This document shows, piece after piece, positions 25,657 to 34,250 of a stretch of 64,000 nt of DNA (its first letter is position 1; each line of letters opens with the position of its first letter). The stretch is taken from NCBI GenBank assembly GCA_021811105.1, contig JAJZPM010000002.1, positions 1 through 64,000 on the forward strand. The letters are read 5' to 3'. The translations under genes and the position numbers were made by a program. The notes beneath the pieces are model-generated. The model was given only the letters and a program-made list of their open reading frames with translations, was not told the DNA's origin and ran no database searches. The DNA comes from Nitrospirota bacterium. Lineage in GTDB: Bacteria > Nitrospirota > Thermodesulfovibrionia > Thermodesulfovibrionales > UBA6898.

Positions 25657-26337
25657 CTATTCCTTTGCGAAAAAGACTTCGTTCAGAAGTATGTTCCTGC
25701 TGCGCGGGATGGTGATCAACCCTTCTTTGCGCCACTGATTCAGGACCCTTGTCACAGTCTCCCGCGTCAGTCCCGCCATGTCGGCAATCTCCTGGTGGGT
25801 GAGCCTGAGGTTGATCTTCATCCCGGCAGGGGTCTTCTCTCCGTTCTCCCCCGCCAGTATCTTCAGCAGCATCCTCATTCTCTGAGGGGCGTCTTTGAAG
25901 TTGAGGATGTGTATCCTCTTCCATGACTCGCGCAGACGGAAGCAGAGAATTCGGAGAAGGTTTTCGAGCACCTTTCGCTGACTGTAGAGAAGCGAATAAA
26001 AATTGGTCTTCGATATGATCGCCACCAGCGACTCTTCCATCGCGGCGACCGCCGCCGAAGACGTCTTTCCGTCAATCAGGGATATCTCGCCGAAAAATTC
26101 CTGGGACTGGTGGATCGCCAGGATAATCTCTTTCCCCTGCTCCGTCGTCTGCGCCACCTTTACCTTCCCGAGCAGTATTATGTACATGAATTCATTCGTC
26201 TCTTCTTCATGCAGGATCACCTCGTTCTTCACGAATTCTTTAATCACGACCTTGTTGCTTATCTGGAGCAGCTCATCGTCGGTAAGCGACGAAAATAGAT
26301 CGATATTTTTGAGAAATTCGATTTTTATGTTTTCCAT
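25657..26337 (-). CDS. Crp/Fnr-family transcriptional regulator
   Basis: A 226-residue regulator. The cyclic-nucleotide-binding-like beta-roll spans about 15-125 (LHEEETNEFMYIILLGKVKV, GEISLIDGKTSSA). A winged helix-turn-helix lies at about 165-215 (LTHQEIADMAGLTRETVTRVLNQWRKEG). The N-terminal cysteines that bind iron-sulfur in FNR are absent, so it is not a classical oxygen sensor; the ligand is unknown. The ATG at 26337 gives the standard N-terminus. It is divergent from a sigma-factor gene, with a Crp/Fnr-like palindrome between them. Confidence 0.9.
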   Translation of the reverse strand: MENIKIEFLKNIDLFSSLTDDELLQISNKVVIKEFVKNEVILHEEETNEFMYIILLGKVKVAQTTEQGKEIILAIHQSQEFFGEISLIDGKTSSAAVAAMEESLVAIISKTNFYSLLYSQRKVLENLLRILCFRLRESWKRIHILNFKDAPQRMRMLLKILAGENGEKTPAGMKINLRLTHQEIADMAGLTRETVTRVLNQWRKEGLITIPRSRNILLNEVFFAKE

Positions 26338-26408
26338 AGTACTTTTCAAAAGGTTACCGCAAATCAGCATGGAATGTAAATGCCCCCGGCTATTCAACAA
26401 AAAACCCT

Positions 26409-26428
26409 AATGTGATCTGAATTACATT
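26409..26428. promoter_or_regulatory. Crp/Fnr-type operator palindrome
   Basis: AATGTGATCTGAATTACATT is a 20-bp imperfect palindrome with TGTGA and TTACA half-sites six bases apart, one base from the TGTGA-N6-TCACA consensus. It lies between the divergent regulator and sigma genes and may serve autoregulation and control of the sigma gene. Confidence 0.6.
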
Positions 26429-26566
26429 CTTTTCCCTTTTTTTTAGATAAGCTCAAATCGAATTCTGTGGAGCCGGTTTTACTACGGCGGGTCTAATTTG
26501 CGAGGAGAGATAACAGCTAAGTCGCAATTTGGCTCAGGGAAAAAAGAAAAAGACAGAGGGAGCGCT

Positions 26567-27850
26567 ATGAAAAGAAACGACATGTTTGGCGAAAGTCAGG
26601 CCCCGGGAGAACATTCCAGCACGCTGGTGTGTGACGATATCGAAGACACCCCGGAAGTCCTATTCGGGAACACGGAAGAAAAAAACGCCTTTCCGGATGA
26701 TATCGACCTTCTCGATATAGACACGGAACTTCCGGAAATCGGGGAAGAACATGAAGACGCGGGGGGATGCGAGAGGACGGAAGACCTTGTTCGCTCATAT
26801 TTTCATTCCATGGGCGACATAGCGGTGCTGACGAAAAAAGAGGAGACAGAGCTCGCAAAAAAGGTGGAGGAGGGCAAGAGGCTCATCCGCGAGATAGTCT
26901 GCTCCCTCCCCGTGTACAAGAAAATCGAGGCCGACCTTGGCGATGACCGCAACGAAGAGTCCGCATCGAAGGCACTGGAAATGTGCCTGACGGTCCTGGA
27001 CGGAATCATGGAAGAAGCCGGGACAGCAGACAGCACCGTCACCCGGCGGACCGGGGCCGGGATGGTGAACGACATAGACGCACTGAAGAAAAAATGGGCG
27101 CAGATCAAGGATGCGAGGCGGTCGATCACGATGGCAAAAGACGAGCTGATCATAAGAAATCTCAGGCTTGTCATCACGGTCGCCAAGCATTATGTGGGCA
27201 GGGGCCTCCCCCTTCTCGATCTTATCCAGGAAGGCAATATCGGGCTCATGAGGGCGGTCGACAGATTCAAGTATGAGATGGGGTTCAAGTTCAGCACGTA
27301 TGCGACGTGGTGGATACGGCAGGCGATCACGCGGGCGATCATGGAGCAGGGCAAGACGATAAGGATCCCGGTGCACATAGTGGAATTTTACAACCGGGTG
27401 TCCAAGGCCGCCAGGGAATTGACCCAGGAACTGGGGCAAGAGCCCGAGAACCGGGAAATCGCAAAGAGGCTGGGCGTTCCGCTCAAGAAGGTCGAAGAGG
27501 TCTGCAAGGCGGTCCGCACGCCGATTGCGCTGGAGACCCCGGTAGGCGTCGAAGACTCGGTGGTCGGTGATTTCATCGGCGACCGCGGCTCACCCCTGCC
27601 GGATGCCGGAGTCGAGAGAAAGGAGATCTCGAAGCATCTGCTCAAGATGCTCAAGACTCTGACCTATCGCGAAGAAAAGGTGATCAGGATGAGGTTCGGA
27701 ATAGGTGCCGAGCGTGACCATACGCTCGAAGAAGTGGGCAGGCGGCTCTCGATAACCCGGGAACGGGTGCGGCAGATAGAGTTCCAGGCGATGCGAAAAC
27801 TCCGCCACCCGAGCAGGCTGCAGACCCTGCAGCAGTTAGGGGCTTTCTGA
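26567..27850 (+). CDS. RNA polymerase sigma-70 family factor, RpoD-like
   Basis: A 427-residue sigma factor. It has region 1.2 (DLVRSYFHSMGDIAVLTKKEE), a spacer of about 80 residues, and region 2 (RNLRLVITVAKHYVGRGLPLLDLIQEGNIGLMRAVDRFKY). The -10 recognition helix is YATWWIRQAITRAIMEQGK. Region 3 (IPVHIVEFYNRV...) and the region 4 helix-turn-helix (LEEVGRRLSITRERVRQIE) follow. Region 1.1 is missing, so it is shorter than most housekeeping RpoD proteins and may be an RpoS/group 2 factor. The start at 26567 follows AGGGAGCG and is preferred to 26498. Confidence 0.9.
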   Translation: MKRNDMFGESQAPGEHSSTLVCDDIEDTPEVLFGNTEEKNAFPDDIDLLDIDTELPEIGEEHEDAGGCERTEDLVRSYFHSMGDIAVLTKKEETELAKKVEEGKRLIREIVCSLPVYKKIEADLGDDRNEESASKALEMCLTVLDGIMEEAGTADSTVTRRTGAGMVNDIDALKKKWAQIKDARRSITMAKDELIIRNLRLVITVAKHYVGRGLPLLDLIQEGNIGLMRAVDRFKYEMGFKFSTYATWWIRQAITRAIMEQGKTIRIPVHIVEFYNRVSKAARELTQELGQEPENREIAKRLGVPLKKVEEVCKAVRTPIALETPVGVEDSVVGDFIGDRGSPLPDAGVERKEISKHLLKMLKTLTYREEKVIRMRFGIGAERDHTLEEVGRRLSITRERVRQIEFQAMRKLRHPSRLQTLQQLGAF

Positions 27851-27866
27851 AAACCGGGGATCGGCA

Positions 27867-27896
27867 TGCATGACCGGGCCGGGCACCGGTCATGCA
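27867..27896 (+). terminator. Hairpin after sigma gene
   Basis: A perfect 11-bp stem, TGCATGACCGG with CCGGTCATGCA, and an eight-base loop, 16 bp after the stop. No uninterrupted T-tract follows (ATGTTAATGTT), so it may be a weak or factor-assisted terminator. Confidence 0.5.
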
Positions 27897-28024
27897 ATGT
27901 TAATGTTATAATCCTCAGGGAACGGCAGGAAGTTACGGCAGGAACACGGTGCCTTCAGGGACACACGCTCCCAGGTAAAGAAGTTATAAAATAAGAGAAT
28001 TGGCAGTAATAAGGGAATAAAGCG

Positions 28025-28837
28025 GTGCGGTCTTTTTTGAAGTGTCTGTTGATTGTCGCGCTTTTTCTCGCCTTCTTCAGGGTGTCCCTGGTGGAATGTA
28101 GTCCCCGGCAGAGAGTCTATTCCCAGGGAGAGGTCCAAGTCCCGATTCTCCTTTATCACCGCTTCGGGCCTGCCGTCCCGGACAGCATGACCGTTACGAC
28201 CGCGGTATTTAAGTCTCACCTGGATTACCTCAGGGCCAACGGCTTTACCGTCATACCCCTCAGGCAACTGGTCGAATACTACCTGAAAAAGGGGCCGCCG
28301 CCACCCGCGGGGTCGGTGGTGATCGTTGCGGATGACGGACATAAATCCGTGTATTCCGAGATGCTGCCGCTGGTGAAGAAATATCGCGTCCCAGTGACAC
28401 TTTTTATTTACCCTTCCGCGATATCCAACGCCCCATATGCGATGACGTGGGATGAGTTGAGGGAGGTGAGAAAGACCGGCCTCTTCGATATCCAGAGTCA
28501 CACGTTCTGGCATCCCAATTTCACGAAAGAGAAAAAAAGGCTTACACCGGCCGAATATGAAAGGTTTACCGGGATGCAGCTGCGGAAATCGAAAGACCGG
28601 CTGGAGAAGGAACTCGGGGGAAGGATTGACATGCTTGCCTGGCCGTTCGGGATCTGCGACGACGAACTCGTCAGACAGGCGGCCGACGCAGGGTACATCG
28701 CTGCGTTCACTATCAAGAGGAGGCACGCGGCCGGCGGGGACAACGTGATGAAGCTGCCCAGGTATCTGATTCGCAATGCCGATCGGGGCAAGGCCTTCGA
28801 GACCCTCCTGGGGCGGCCCCCGGCGCATAAAGGATAG
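28025..28837 (+). CDS. Polysaccharide deacetylase (CE4) family protein
   Basis: A 270-residue exported enzyme starting with GTG, with a hydrophobic signal sequence to about residue 24. The NodB fold shows VPILLYHRFG, the metal-binding aspartate pair in VADDGHKS (normally FDDG) and the SHTFWHPN histidine motif that completes the zinc site. The later LAWPFG motif is also typical. It removes N-acetyl groups from a polysaccharide, possibly a PNAG-like polymer or peptidoglycan; PgaB-type proteins share the N-terminus. It is followed 29 bp later by a DUF4015 hydrolase gene. Confidence 0.85.
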   Translation: MRSFLKCLLIVALFLAFFRVSLVECSPRQRVYSQGEVQVPILLYHRFGPAVPDSMTVTTAVFKSHLDYLRANGFTVIPLRQLVEYYLKKGPPPPAGSVVIVADDGHKSVYSEMLPLVKKYRVPVTLFIYPSAISNAPYAMTWDELREVRKTGLFDIQSHTFWHPNFTKEKKRLTPAEYERFTGMQLRKSKDRLEKELGGRIDMLAWPFGICDDELVRQAADAGYIAAFTIKRRHAAGGDNVMKLPRYLIRNADRGKAFETLLGRPPAHKG

Positions 28838-28866
28838 TCGTGTTTTTCAGGAAAGGAGATTGCAGC

Positions 28867-30177
28867 ATGCAAGGCAGGATAAGGATCATCTCTTCTATGG
28901 TTTTCTGTGTCGTATTTTTCTTCGCGGGCGCCGCGTCGGCGTCCGATTACGCAGCGGGAAGGGTCTTCGATTATTCGACCCTGAAGCCGATTGAAGGCGC
29001 CATTGTTACGGGGAACAATGAGGTCGTCCGCACAGACGGCAGCGGCATGTTTGTCCTGAAGAACCCTAGTCCCACAATCGGCGTCCGGGCCTGCGGGTAT
29101 GCACGGGGAGAGCAGAGACTACCTTTCCCTCCGGTCAGACGGCAGGTAAATGTGTATCTTCTGCCCTTCACGTCGAAGGCCCTCTATTTGACGTCCTATG
29201 GAATAGGCGACAGGAGACTGCGGGAATCCGCGATTGACCTTTTGAAGGAGACCGAACTCAATTCGCTCGTCATCGACGTGAAGGGGGACAGGGGAGTCAT
29301 CACCTACAGGAGTTCCATCCCCCTTGCATCTGAAATCGGGGCGCAGAAACCGATACTCGTAAAGGACATGGGGAAATTGATCAGGTCCCTGAGGGAAAAG
29401 GGCATTTACACCATTGCGCGCATAGTTGTCTTCAAAGACAACCTCCTCGGCGCCGCACGCCCCGACCTGACCGTGCGGACACAAGGCGGCGGAGTATTCC
29501 ATGACAGGGAGAACCTGATCTGGGTCGACCCTTCAAGAAAAGAGGTATGGGATTACAACATCGATATCGCCATCGAGGCGGCCCGGCAGGGGTTCGACGA
29601 AATACAGTTCGATTACGTCCGTTTCCCCGATAAGAAGGGTCTGCAGTTCGCCGTTCCGAACACGGAAGAAAACAGGGTAAAATATATTTCGGGCTTTCTT
29701 TCGGAGGCTGGACGGCGACTTGCCCCCTACAATGTCTTCGTATCTGCGGACATATTCGGGTACGTTTCGTGGAACCTCAATGATACCCTGATCGGACAGA
29801 AGATCGAAAAGCTCTCACCCTGCGTCGATTACCTGTCCCTGATGTTATACCCATCCGGGTTTCAGTTCGGCATACCGGGCTACCGGAACCCGGTTGCTCA
29901 CCCCCGGGAGATCGTCTCCTTATCGCTGAAGAGGGCCCAGGAGCGGACAGGGATTGCGTCCGTCCGATTCAGGCCCTGGCTTCAGGCGTTCAGGGATTAT
30001 GCATTCGACAGGAGATACTTCTACGGCCCCGGGATAAGAGAGCAGATAAATGCCGCCGAAGGGTTCGGCTCCGGCGGCTGGATGCTTTGGAACCCGAGGA
30101 ACGTGTATACGGATGCCGGCCTGAAACGGGAAGTTGCGCCCAAAAAATATGCGGGTATTGAAGGTCCGAAGGGCTGA
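28867..30177 (+). CDS. DUF4015-type putative glycoside hydrolase
   Basis: A 436-residue exported protein. The ATG at 28867 follows an AAAGGAG at good spacing and starts a signal peptide ending ASAS. A carboxypeptidase-like beta-sandwich of about 70 residues is followed by a TIM-barrel of the DUF4015 family. Recognisable segments are ALYLTSYGIGDRRLRE, VIDVKGDRG, FDEIQFDYVRFPDKKG and SLMLYPSGF. Asp/Glu in QFDYVRFP would be catalytic candidates. The substrate is not established; envelope polysaccharide is likely from the neighbouring deacetylase and muramidase genes. Confidence 0.8.
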   Translation: MQGRIRIISSMVFCVVFFFAGAASASDYAAGRVFDYSTLKPIEGAIVTGNNEVVRTDGSGMFVLKNPSPTIGVRACGYARGEQRLPFPPVRRQVNVYLLPFTSKALYLTSYGIGDRRLRESAIDLLKETELNSLVIDVKGDRGVITYRSSIPLASEIGAQKPILVKDMGKLIRSLREKGIYTIARIVVFKDNLLGAARPDLTVRTQGGGVFHDRENLIWVDPSRKEVWDYNIDIAIEAARQGFDEIQFDYVRFPDKKGLQFAVPNTEENRVKYISGFLSEAGRRLAPYNVFVSADIFGYVSWNLNDTLIGQKIEKLSPCVDYLSLMLYPSGFQFGIPGYRNPVAHPREIVSLSLKRAQERTGIASVRFRPWLQAFRDYAFDRRYFYGPGIREQINAAEGFGSGGWMLWNPRNVYTDAGLKREVAPKKYAGIEGPKG

Positions 30178-30206
30178 GGGCCGAGGAACGCGGAACGCGG
30201 AAGCGG

Positions 30207-32582
30207 ATGAGATCATTCCTGTCTGCGATCTTATGCATTGTCTGCGGGCTGGCCGTCCCCTTCAGTGCACACGCAGAGCCCGCCGCTCAACCTCTGCAAA
30301 GTCTGCATGCCGAGCGGCTTGCAGCCATAGCCGATATCGTAGAAACATCGGTCCGCGACCGGAAGACACCGGGGGCCGTTGTCCTGGTCGGTAATCGGGA
30401 TGAGGTGGTTTATCGCCGGGCATTCGGTTTCCGCTCACTCGAGCCGGAGAAGGCGCCCATGACCGAAGACACCGTATTCGACCTCGCATCGCTGACCAAA
30501 GTAGTCGCAACCACTACCGCGATCATGCAACTGGCCGAAAAAGGAAAGCTGGACATCGAGTACCCTGTTGACCGCTATTGGCGGGCGTTCGGGAAAAACG
30601 GTAAGGGGAAGATCACCGTGAGACAGCTCCTTACGCATTATTCCGGACTCCGCCCTGACCTTAGCCTGAGGCCTCAGTGGTCGGGGTACAGAAATGCGAT
30701 GCGGAAGATCGTCGCCGAAAAGCCCGTCATTCCCCCGGGGACAGGGTATATCTACAGCGATATCAATTTTGAAGTGCTCGGCGAACTTGTCCGGCGGGTC
30801 TCGGGACTTTCCCTCGACAAATACTGTTCGACATATATCTTCGGCCCTCTCGGGATGAGAGACACCGTTTTTTTGCCTCCTGTTTCCCTGCAGAGACGCA
30901 TTGCACCCACCCAGTATTACCTCGGCAAGATGCTCTGCGGAAAGGCACATGATCCCTCGTGTTTTCGCATGGGCGGTGTGGCAGGGCATGCCGGGCTTTT
31001 TTCGACGGCAGACGACCTCTCCCGCTTCGCACGGATGCTCCTGAACAAAGGGAGCTACCAGGGAAAAAAGATCCTCAGCCCGAAGTCAATCCAGGAGATG
31101 ACCATGCCACAGTCGCCTCCCGGCGGGAAAAAGCTGCGGGGTTTCGGATGGGAGATTGAACGACCGCTCGGGTCCGACGGCGAAGGATCTTCTTCTTCCG
31201 GGGCATACGGGCATCTCGGCTATACGGGGACAGCGCTCTGGATAGACCCTGCGACAGAAACATACATCATTCTCCTGACTAACCGCGTCCATCCCGACGG
31301 CAAAGGCGACGTAAAGGAACTGCGGGCCGGGATCAAAAGGGTCGTTGCCGATGCACTGAGGTCCGTCTCTGCCGGACAGGTTCCTGCGAAGGGGCACTCT
31401 CCGGCGGCTTTTTATGCTTCCGCCAAAAAAGGGCCGCTGCGCGATCCGGCAGGCGAAAAGGTGATGACCGGTATCGATGTGCTGTCCGCCGGAGATTTCC
31501 TGCCGCTGAAGGGCTTGCGTGTGGGACTCGTGACCAATAATACCGGTCTCGATTCCGGGGGACGCAGCACTCTCGATCTCCTCTTTAACGCGCCGGGCGT
31601 ACATCTCAAGGCAATCTTCAGTCCTGAACACGGCCTATCGGGTACATACGACAGGGAGATCAAATCCGGAACAGACCCCGGCACCGGACTGCCGGTATAC
31701 AGCCTTTACGGCAAGGTCAGGAGACCGACCGGGGAAATGCTCACCGGTCTTGATGCGCTCGTATTCGATATCCAGGATGCGGGTGTCCGCTTTTACACCT
31801 ACATCACTACTCTGGGATATGCGATGGAGGCCGCTGCCAGCAACAGGATCGCGTTCTACGTTCTTGACAGGCCCGACCTGCTAAATGCCACATCGGTCCA
31901 GGGACCGGTTATGGACAAAGGCTTGAGGTCTTTCACCGGTTACTTCCCCTTGCCCGTGCGGTACGGCATGACAGTCGGCGAGCTTGCAGAGATGTTCAAC
32001 AGTGAAAACAGGATAGGCGCGGACCTGCACGTGGTCAGGATGTCCGGATATGCGCGCTCCGATTGGTTCGACGAGACAGGATTGCGGTGGACGAACCCTT
32101 CACCGAACCTTCGCAGCCTCACGGAGGCGACTCTTTACCCTGGCGTTGCGATGGTCGAGGGCGCAAACGTAAGTGTCGGGCGCGGAACGGGCACGCCGTT
32201 CGAACTCCTTGGGGCCCCATGGATCGATGGGCAGAAACTCGCGCGCTATCTGAGGGACCGGAAGATAGCAGGGGTGTTTTTTTCTCCGGCCGTGTTTACG
32301 CCCAACAGTGACAGATATAAGCACAAAGAGTGTCATGGAGTCAGGATGACGATGACGAACAGGGAGACGCTGGACATAGCCCGCATGGGCATCGAAATCG
32401 CGGCGGCGCTCCATAAGCTATATCCAAAAAAATTCCGTCTTGATGACACACTCGGCGTCATCGGATCACGCAGGACCCTGCAGTACCTTAGGGACGACAT
32501 GTCCCCACGATCAATCGCGCTCCACTGGAAAAAGGACATCGACCACTTTCTCGCCCTGCGCTCGAAATATCTGCTGTACTGA
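30207..32582 (+). CDS. AmpC-like serine hydrolase fused to NamZ (DUF1343) exo-muramidase
   Basis: A 791-residue exported fusion (signal peptide ends SAHA, residue 23). Residues about 35-395 form a beta-lactamase/penicillin-binding-protein-like serine hydrolase, with SLTK (Ser95, Lys98) and a YSD box replacing YxN. Residues about 415-790 are a DUF1343 domain with SPEHG, FDIQDAGVRFYTY, WTNPSPN and VGRGTGTPFE, the family of NamZ enzymes that cleave terminal N-acetylmuramic acid from peptidoglycan chains. A role in muropeptide recovery or recycling is inferred. It is third gene of the deacetylase-DUF4015 operon. Confidence 0.88.
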   Translation: MRSFLSAILCIVCGLAVPFSAHAEPAAQPLQSLHAERLAAIADIVETSVRDRKTPGAVVLVGNRDEVVYRRAFGFRSLEPEKAPMTEDTVFDLASLTKVVATTTAIMQLAEKGKLDIEYPVDRYWRAFGKNGKGKITVRQLLTHYSGLRPDLSLRPQWSGYRNAMRKIVAEKPVIPPGTGYIYSDINFEVLGELVRRVSGLSLDKYCSTYIFGPLGMRDTVFLPPVSLQRRIAPTQYYLGKMLCGKAHDPSCFRMGGVAGHAGLFSTADDLSRFARMLLNKGSYQGKKILSPKSIQEMTMPQSPPGGKKLRGFGWEIERPLGSDGEGSSSSGAYGHLGYTGTALWIDPATETYIILLTNRVHPDGKGDVKELRAGIKRVVADALRSVSAGQVPAKGHSPAAFYASAKKGPLRDPAGEKVMTGIDVLSAGDFLPLKGLRVGLVTNNTGLDSGGRSTLDLLFNAPGVHLKAIFSPEHGLSGTYDREIKSGTDPGTGLPVYSLYGKVRRPTGEMLTGLDALVFDIQDAGVRFYTYITTLGYAMEAAASNRIAFYVLDRPDLLNATSVQGPVMDKGLRSFTGYFPLPVRYGMTVGELAEMFNSENRIGADLHVVRMSGYARSDWFDETGLRWTNPSPNLRSLTEATLYPGVAMVEGANVSVGRGTGTPFELLGAPWIDGQKLARYLRDRKIAGVFFSPAVFTPNSDRYKHKECHGVRMTMTNRETLDIARMGIEIAAALHKLYPKKFRLDDTLGVIGSRRTLQYLRDDMSPRSIALHWKKDIDHFLALRSKYLLY

Positions 32583-32590
32583 CCCGGGAT

Positions 32591-33500
32591 TCAGGATCGT
32601 TCTTTGCAAGAAGCTCCGGCAAGGGGCAGTTCTATCTCGACAACGAGGCCTCCGGCCGGATCATTTGACGCCTTTACAGTCCCGCCGTGCAGATTGACCG
32701 CCCGTTCGGTGATAGCCAGGCCGATACCGGTCCCGCCCGTTTGACGGTCTCGTGCATCGGCAACGCGGTAAAATGGCCTGAAGAGCTGCGTAAGCGCGGC
32801 CTCGGGAACGCCGCGGCCGTGGTCGCGCACCCTGATCACCGCAGCCGTCCGCCCGCGCTCTTGACGACAGAACAGGCCCACTTCCACTGCAGTACCTTCA
32901 TCAGTATAGCGGACCGCGTTTCGGACCACATTCTCGACGGCCCTGCGGAGCAACTCTTCTGATCCGGTGACAGCGATTTTTTCACTTGACACAATCTCCA
33001 CCGAACGGTTGCTGTCCTGTGCCTCGAAATTCGCATCGTCCACGACATCCTGCACCAGGTGTGAAAGATCGACCCGCATCTTTTCGATTTTTTCGGCCCC
33101 GCTCTCAAGCAAGGTAAGCGTAACCAGTTCTCCAATAAGCTGATTGAGCCTCTCCGCCTCGCGTTCGATACGGTCGAGGGGCTTGGCAGCTTCAGGGCCG
33201 GAACGCTGCCGCGCCAGCTCCAGCGCGACGTTGAGGCGGGCGAGCGGCGACCGCAGCTCATGGGATATGTCCCGCAGCAGCCGCTGCTGGCCATCCAGGA
33301 GGGTCCCGATACGCGACGCCATAATGTCAAAGTCCCGTCCGAGGTCTGCGATCTCGTCCTTCCGTCCGCCGAGAAGAGGACCGACCCTTGTGCTCAGCGC
33401 GCCGGCCGCAAACTGGCGGGCGGCTTTCTGCAGCTGAAGAATCGGCGCAGTCAGGGAACGGGCAAGGAAATAACAGACAACTCCCGCCGATAGCGAGGAT
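32591..33500 (-). pseudogene. Sensor histidine kinase, N-terminally deleted (CpxA-like)
   Basis: An open frame from about 33500 encodes the end of a membrane helix (VVCYFLARSLTAPI), a complete HAMP domain, the dimerisation/phosphoacceptor helix (DISHELRSPLARLN) and an ATPase domain (N box ENVVRNAVRYTDEG, G1 DHGRGVPE, G2 GGTGIGLAI). The first membrane helix and periplasmic sensor are missing. Upstream the frame runs into receiver-domain DNA in the wrong frame. An internal ATG at 33322 could express a soluble kinase core. An intact homolog would be about 450 residues. Confidence 0.75.
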
Positions 33501-33678
33501 CCTCGATCCCCGGCAGCATCACATCGAGCACCACGAGTTTATGTTCCCCGGAAAGTGCCCGCACGACCCCCTGCGCTCCGTCGAAAACTGCTTCGACATC
33601 GAATCCCTCGGGTTTCAGGTAATCCGAAAGCAGCTCGCAAAGCTCCCTGTCGTCGTCAATCACCAGCATACGGTTCAT
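33451..33678 (-). pseudogene. Response regulator, truncated after half of the receiver domain
   Basis: The start at 33678 follows GGAAGGGA. MNRMLVIDDDRELCELL and LVVLDVMLPG are the first half of an OmpR-type receiver, with acidic pocket (DDD) and phospho-Asp. After LPG the frame turns into unrelated residues (IEDPRYRREL...) and stops; the rest of the receiver and the DNA-binding domain are gone. The fusion point with the kinase gene is near 33490-33505. Confidence 0.75.
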
Positions 33679-33739
33679 CGCAGTCCCTTCCGTGAGCCAT
33701 ATTACTAAGAAGTTCATAAGTATGAAGACATTAGATTAG

Positions 33740-33907
33740 AAAATCCCTCCTAACCTCCCTTTGCTGAATCCCGAAAGCTTTCGGGACCCTTTGGAGTAAC
33801 GCCCCCAGGTGCCCTGCCTGCCGGCAGGCACGGCGCCTCTCCCCCTCTTAAGATAAGAGGGGGTAAAAGGGGAGTTATGATCCCGGAGAGGGGTGCGGGG
33901 AGATTCT
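33740..33907. repeat. MITE-like intergenic element, copy 2 (168 bp)
   Basis: The element begins AAAATCCCTCCTAACCTCCC and ends GGGGAGATTCT. It carries CCCGAAAGCTTTCGGG, CCTGCCGGCAGG and CCCCCTCTTAAGATAAGAGGGGG hairpins. Its right half (GATAAGAGGGGGTAAA...GGGAGTTATGATCCCGG) matches the complement of copy 1. It lies upstream of the gspA-like gene. Confidence 0.75.
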
Positions 33908-34250
33908 ATATCCAATCTTTTACCTATGCACCTATTAGTAATTAGTATTCTACCCTGATAGTATCCGCCGGAGGTGTAAAGAATTGTAAAAAAAATCTTT
34001 ACAGAAATTTGCCAAGCTTTTCCTTCCTTGATCGTGTCTTAACCCATACTTTAAGAAAATTCGCGTATGCTAATACCATGAACGGCGTTGCCGTCTTCCG
34101 CAGTGCCCTCAGGGCCGGGCGTTTTTTTTGCGCGACACAAGGCGGTTGTTTTTTCCCCGGTCTTTGGTTTAATCTTTAAAAGAACATAAAAAATCCTGCG
34201 GAGTAGACTGCAGGTCATCACAATTCACATTTATAGAGACCGGTATCACG
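33908..34250. other. Leader region of the gspA-gspB operon
   Basis: A 343-bp stretch without a gene. It has T-rich runs at 34129-34137 and 34147-34155 after GC-rich segments, and a small CCTGC-GCAGG hairpin at about 34194-34213. No riboswitch class or clear promoter was recognised. Confidence 0.4.

Noticed and set aside
25589-25741. Short CxxC-containing ORF after the AT-rich island
   Set aside because: It reads antisense into the Crp/Fnr gene, has no ribosome-binding site and resembles no family.
33908-34250. Riboswitch in the gspA leader
   Set aside because: No conserved riboswitch core was found; only a small hairpin and T-runs are present.
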